From contig JASLAA010000226.1 in the NCBI GenBank assembly GCA_030147325.1, positions 1 through 7,350 of the forward strand: a stretch of DNA of 7,350 nt. The letters are read 5' to 3'. A model generated the notes under the pieces. It did not search any database and was not told the DNA's origin. It saw only the letters and a list, made by a program, of their open reading frames with translations. Within the stretch, counting starts at the first letter, position 1. The number at the start of each line of letters is the position of its first letter. The translations under genes were made by a program, and so were the position numbers. Of the stretch, positions 5,373 through 7,350 are shown in pieces. The stretch is from Arthrobacter sp. Its GTDB lineage: Bacteria > Actinomycetota > Actinomycetes > Actinomycetales > Micrococcaceae.

Positions 5373-5948
5373 TCATTCATGGGGGGAGGGGCTCACATTC
5401 CGTGCGGGGTCAAGGGCGTCGAGGAGTTCGTGGAAGGCCCGGTCGGTGCGGCCGGTGTCGGCGGTGGCGTCGAGGTCCATCAGCAGGCCGCGGATCACGG
5501 CGAGGACGAGGGTTGCGGACTGGGGCCGTCCGATGCTGCGCAGGCCGTCCTCAAGCGGCTGCAGCCAGTCGGTGGTCGCTATGCGCCGGAATCCAGGCCA
5601 TAGCGACTGCTCCGCGTTCTCCCGTAACTGACTGAACATGCGCAGGTACGGCCGCCCGTCGGGACCGGTCATCGCGGACCACGCTCGAGCCAGAGTGATG
5701 GTGTACGCCTCGTCAGGGCGCATGCGCAACAACTCGCCGAAGCTGTCGAGCTGGCGTTGTCGCGCCTGCCGCAGGATCGCCCGCAACAACTCGTCCCGGG
5801 TGCCGAAATGGTAGAGAAGCATCCGAGCTGACGTTCCGGTGGCACGGACGAGAGGATCGAGCCGGTCGGGAAGCCCGAACTCCAGGGCGTGATCGGTGCA
5901 CCTCTCGAGAAGCTGGTCTGCTATCTCCGGTTGCCGGTGCCTCCCCAT
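5373..5948 (-). CDS. TetR/AcrR-family transcriptional regulator (divergent from esterase)
   Basis: The 191-residue protein has TetR length. The N-terminal DNA-binding domain is at about 7-57: LDPLVRATGTSARMLLYHFGTRDELL (30-55 in outline) contains the helix-turn-helix and the typical YHFGTRDEL end. The first HTH helix is unusual, with LDPLVRA where family members usually have LRDIAEA-like sequence. Residues 60-180 are a helical ligand-binding and dimer domain of unknown specificity, followed by a disordered Pro/Ser tail. The ATG at 5948 lacks a Shine-Dalgarno. The gene is divergent from the esterase gene at 6021, with 72 bases between them and a palindrome in the gap. This is the classic layout of a TetR repressor controlling itself and the adjacent gene, and the esterase substrate or product is the likely ligand (inference). 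Confidence 0.87.
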   Translation of the reverse strand: MGRHRQPEIADQLLERCTDHALEFGLPDRLDPLVRATGTSARMLLYHFGTRDELLRAILRQARQRQLDSFGELLRMRPDEAYTITLARAWSAMTGPDGRPYLRMFSQLRENAEQSLWPGFRRIATTDWLQPLEDGLRSIGRPQSATLVLAVIRGLLMDLDATADTGRTDRAFHELLDALDPARNVSPSPHE

Positions 5949-5958
5949 AAGACCATCT

Positions 5959-5987
5959 TTTCACGTAATAATTCGTACATGTACCGT
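5959..5987 (+). promoter_or_regulatory. Divergent promoter region with GTACATGTAC operator
   Basis: GTACATGTAC (5975-5984) is a perfect 10-bp palindrome in the 72-bp gap between the tetR and esterase genes. For the esterase, TTTCAC (5959-5964) and TACCGT (5982-5987) are 17 bases apart and could be a weak -35 and -10, with the palindrome overlapping the -10. For tetR on the other strand, AAAGAT lies six bases before the ATG and may be a leaderless -10. The palindrome is seen; promoter boxes are tentative. Confidence 0.42.
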
Positions 5988-6020
5988 GGGATACGGAAAA
6001 GGCCAAAAGAAGGAACCCCG

Positions 6021-6722
6021 ATGGAATTGATCTTCGTGCACGGCGCCCTGGTACGGGACGGGCAGTGGTGGTGGCAGCGGACTGCGGACCTGCTTCACGA
6101 GCGCACCGGCATCCGGAGCCGAGCGGTCCCGCTGCCCTCCTGCGGCGAGACCACTCCGAACGAGATCGCCGGTGGCCTCGTCGCCGATGCCGAAGCGCTT
6201 CGCCGTGAGCTTGACGATGTGGACTCCGCGATCGTCGTCGGCCACTCCTATGGCGGCACCGTCATCGCCGAAGCTGGACATCATCCAGCAGTCACGCACT
6301 TGCTTCACGTGTCGTCCTATCTGCCCGACGTCGGACAGTCGCAGAGCGCGATCATGAGCGGGGAGAGCGATCCGGTGTCCGTCACGGGCGAAGACGACGG
6401 CACCCTGAGTCTGTCCGGCTACAACCCGGACTCGTTCGGGTCCAGATTCCTTCAGGACGTCGACGACGTAACCCGTCACCAGGCATGGGAGCGCGTGACC
6501 GCTCAAGCTGCCGGAGCCTTTCTGACACCGACCACCGCTGCAGGGTGGCAAGGCCTCGATTCGACCTACATCATCTGCGGCCAGGACCGCAGCACCTCGA
6601 TCAGGCTGCAACGCTTCCACGCGAACCGGGCGACGCGCAGTGTCGAGCTGCCGACCGGTCACCACCCATTCGTCTCCCGTCCCGACCTGGTCGTCGAACA
6701 GGTGCAGGCACTCGCACGATGA
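6021..6722 (+). CDS. Alpha/beta hydrolase (esterase-like)
   Basis: The 233-residue protein is a compact alpha/beta-fold hydrolase of the EstC/methyl-esterase-like type. It starts directly with strand IFVHGAL at 4-10 (oxyanion region HGA). The nucleophile elbow is VVGHSYGG at 72-79 with Ser76. The acid is likely Asp189 in CGQDRS, and the base is His214 (or His215) in PTGHHPF. No signal peptide or membrane segment is seen, so it should be cytoplasmic. Related enzymes act on small esters or on C-C bonds; the substrate is not predictable. The frame is open further upstream to 5889, but the ATG at 6021 is clearly right: AGAAGGAA at 6008-6015 lies at good spacing and the protein begins at the first core strand as in relatives. 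It diverges from a tetR gene that probably represses it. Confidence 0.88.
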   Translation: MELIFVHGALVRDGQWWWQRTADLLHERTGIRSRAVPLPSCGETTPNEIAGGLVADAEALRRELDDVDSAIVVGHSYGGTVIAEAGHHPAVTHLLHVSSYLPDVGQSQSAIMSGESDPVSVTGEDDGTLSLSGYNPDSFGSRFLQDVDDVTRHQAWERVTAQAAGAFLTPTTAAGWQGLDSTYIICGQDRSTSIRLQRFHANRATRSVELPTGHHPFVSRPDLVVEQVQALAR

Positions 6723-6754
6723 CTTGCTCGCCGTTGGGATGGGTTGGACGCCTT

Positions 6755-6788
6755 CGGGCTAGGGTGAGGCGATTCGAGCGTTAGCCCG
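6755..6788 (+). terminator. Stem-loop between the esterase and transporter genes
   Basis: CGGGCTA (6755-6761) and TAGCCCG (6782-6788) form an exact 7-bp inverted repeat with a 20-base loop. It begins 32 bases after the esterase stop and ends six bases before the transporter ribosome site. It could be a terminator, an operator or a leader structure. TAGGGT at 6760-6765 inside it also resembles a -10 box for the transporter, which would exclude the left arm from that transcript. Confidence 0.35.
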
Positions 6789-6794
6789 TCGCGT

Positions 6795-6802
6795 GGAAGG
6801 AG
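6795..6802 (+). promoter_or_regulatory. Strong ribosome binding site for the transporter
   Basis: GGAAGGAG matches the anti-Shine-Dalgarno well and lies seven bases before the GTG at 6810. It decides the start of the partial transporter gene, where several in-frame GTG codons follow closely. Confidence 0.7.
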
Positions 6803-6809
6803 CGAGCTG

Positions 6810-7350
6810 GTGGACGTGCTGAATGGGGTGGTGCTGCTGGTGGTTGCTGTGGGAGCGGCGTGTCAGGTGCTCTCCGGTGTTGGCTTCGCGCTCGTCTGCA
6901 CACCACTGCTCGTGTTGATGCTCGGCCACGAACAGGGTGTGGGAACCGTTCTAGCAATGTCCATCCTGCTGAATATCGTCGTTCTCACCCGGTCATTCCG
7001 ACACGTCCGCACCGGCGACGCCCTCCGGCTCTTACTACCGGCTGCAGTGCTGGTCGTGCCTGCCGTCGCACTAGCGAGCGCCATCCGAACACCTTTACTG
7101 TCCGCGCTGGCCGGCGCCGTCATTGTGCTCGCCACTGCTCTCGTCGTCGCTGGACGCTCTCTGTCGTGGCTCGACGGAACCAGAGGGGCCGTACTAGCCG
7201 GGGCCGCCAGCGGAGTCTTCAACGTTCTCGCCGCGGCGAGCGGCCCGCCCGTGGCACTCTTCGCGGCTCAGCGCCGCTGGACCCCTCTCGTGTCCAGCGC
7301 CACTCTGCAGGCGTTTGCGCTTCCCTTGAATATCATCACTCTGCTGATCC
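6810..7350 (+). CDS. TauE/SafE-family membrane transporter (partial, runs off the window)
   Basis: From GTG 6810 the frame stays open to the window edge, giving 180 residues with no stop. The protein is strongly hydrophobic, with segments at about 5-36, 45-59, 71-90, 96-114, 125-150 and 160-180, so it is an inner-membrane protein. Family marks are SGVGFALVCTPLL at 22-34 in the first helix pair and the second-half repeat GAASGVFNVLAAASGPPVALF at 131-151, in outline. This internal repetition and the SGPP turn are characteristic of TauE/SafE (DUF81) proteins, proposed exporters or importers of sulfite, sulfoacetate and other small anions. Full members have about 240-260 residues, so roughly 60-80 are missing. 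It follows the esterase gene by 87 bases in the same direction but has its own strong ribosome site, so co-transcription is uncertain. The substrate is unknown. Confidence 0.85.
   Translation, partial: MDVLNGVVLLVVAVGAACQVLSGVGFALVCTPLLVLMLGHEQGVGTVLAMSILLNIVVLTRSFRHVRTGDALRLLLPAAVLVVPAVALASAIRTPLLSALAGAVIVLATALVVAGRSLSWLDGTRGAVLAGAASGVFNVLAAASGPPVALFAAQRRWTPLVSSATLQAFALPLNIITLLI

Noticed and set aside
5961..6665. 234-codon minus-strand frame over the esterase gene.
   Set aside because: Shadow frame; the plus strand has a complete catalytic triad and a good ribosome site.
6863..7222. 119-codon minus-strand frame over the transporter.
   Set aside because: The plus strand carries clear TauE/SafE motifs and a strong ribosome site; the minus frame is Ala/Ser/Thr-rich shadow.
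1..7350. CRISPR array, tRNA, insertion sequence, toxin-antitoxin or defence system.
   Set aside because: No regularly spaced repeats, cloverleaf, transposase or terminal inverted repeats, and no toxin, antitoxin or nuclease motifs were seen in any frame.

Overview
The window is GC-rich with actinobacterial-style genes: strong G/C preference at third codon positions, a GTG start with no Shine-Dalgarno, a possible leaderless start, and TetR/MerR regulators beside small-molecule enzymes. A soil actinomycete (Streptomyces or a relative) is the best guess. This rests on composition and gene style only, because no marker gene is present. I see no rRNA, tRNA, CRISPR array, insertion sequence or phage gene.

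Layout, left to right. Bases 3-125 may be the 3' end of a gene that starts outside the window. A proline-iminopeptidase-type alpha/beta hydrolase (272-1240, +) and a DUF4440/NTF2-like small protein (1364-1753, +) follow. Facing them is a leftward two-gene operon: a TetR regulator (2372-2920, -) overlaps by four bases a dihydrofolate-reductase/RibD-C-like reductase (1815-2375, -). A perfect 20-bp palindrome lies just before the regulator's start. A 400-base stretch without a convincing gene (2921-3323) separates this operon from a class I SAM methyltransferase (3324-4178, -). The methyltransferase diverges from a MerR regulator with a long C-terminal region (4389-5288, +); their shared 210-bp gap contains three dyads. 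A second TetR regulator (5373-5948, -) converges on merR across a strong predicted hairpin and diverges from an alpha/beta hydrolase/esterase (6021-6722, +), with a GTACATGTAC palindrome between them. The window ends inside a TauE/SafE-family membrane transporter (6810 to the edge, +).

Working together: the region reads as a string of small, separately controlled modules, each pairing a ligand-sensing regulator with one enzyme (TetR with reductase, possibly MerR with methyltransferase, TetR with hydrolase). This is typical of accessory DNA for handling xenobiotics or secondary metabolites. No substrate can be read from the sequence. I found no convincing new multi-gene system. The observations most worth following are the regulatory sites: the 20-bp operator of the TetR/reductase operon, the 22-bp near-perfect dyad and possible leaderless promoter before the methyltransferase, and the shared operator between TetR and the esterase.
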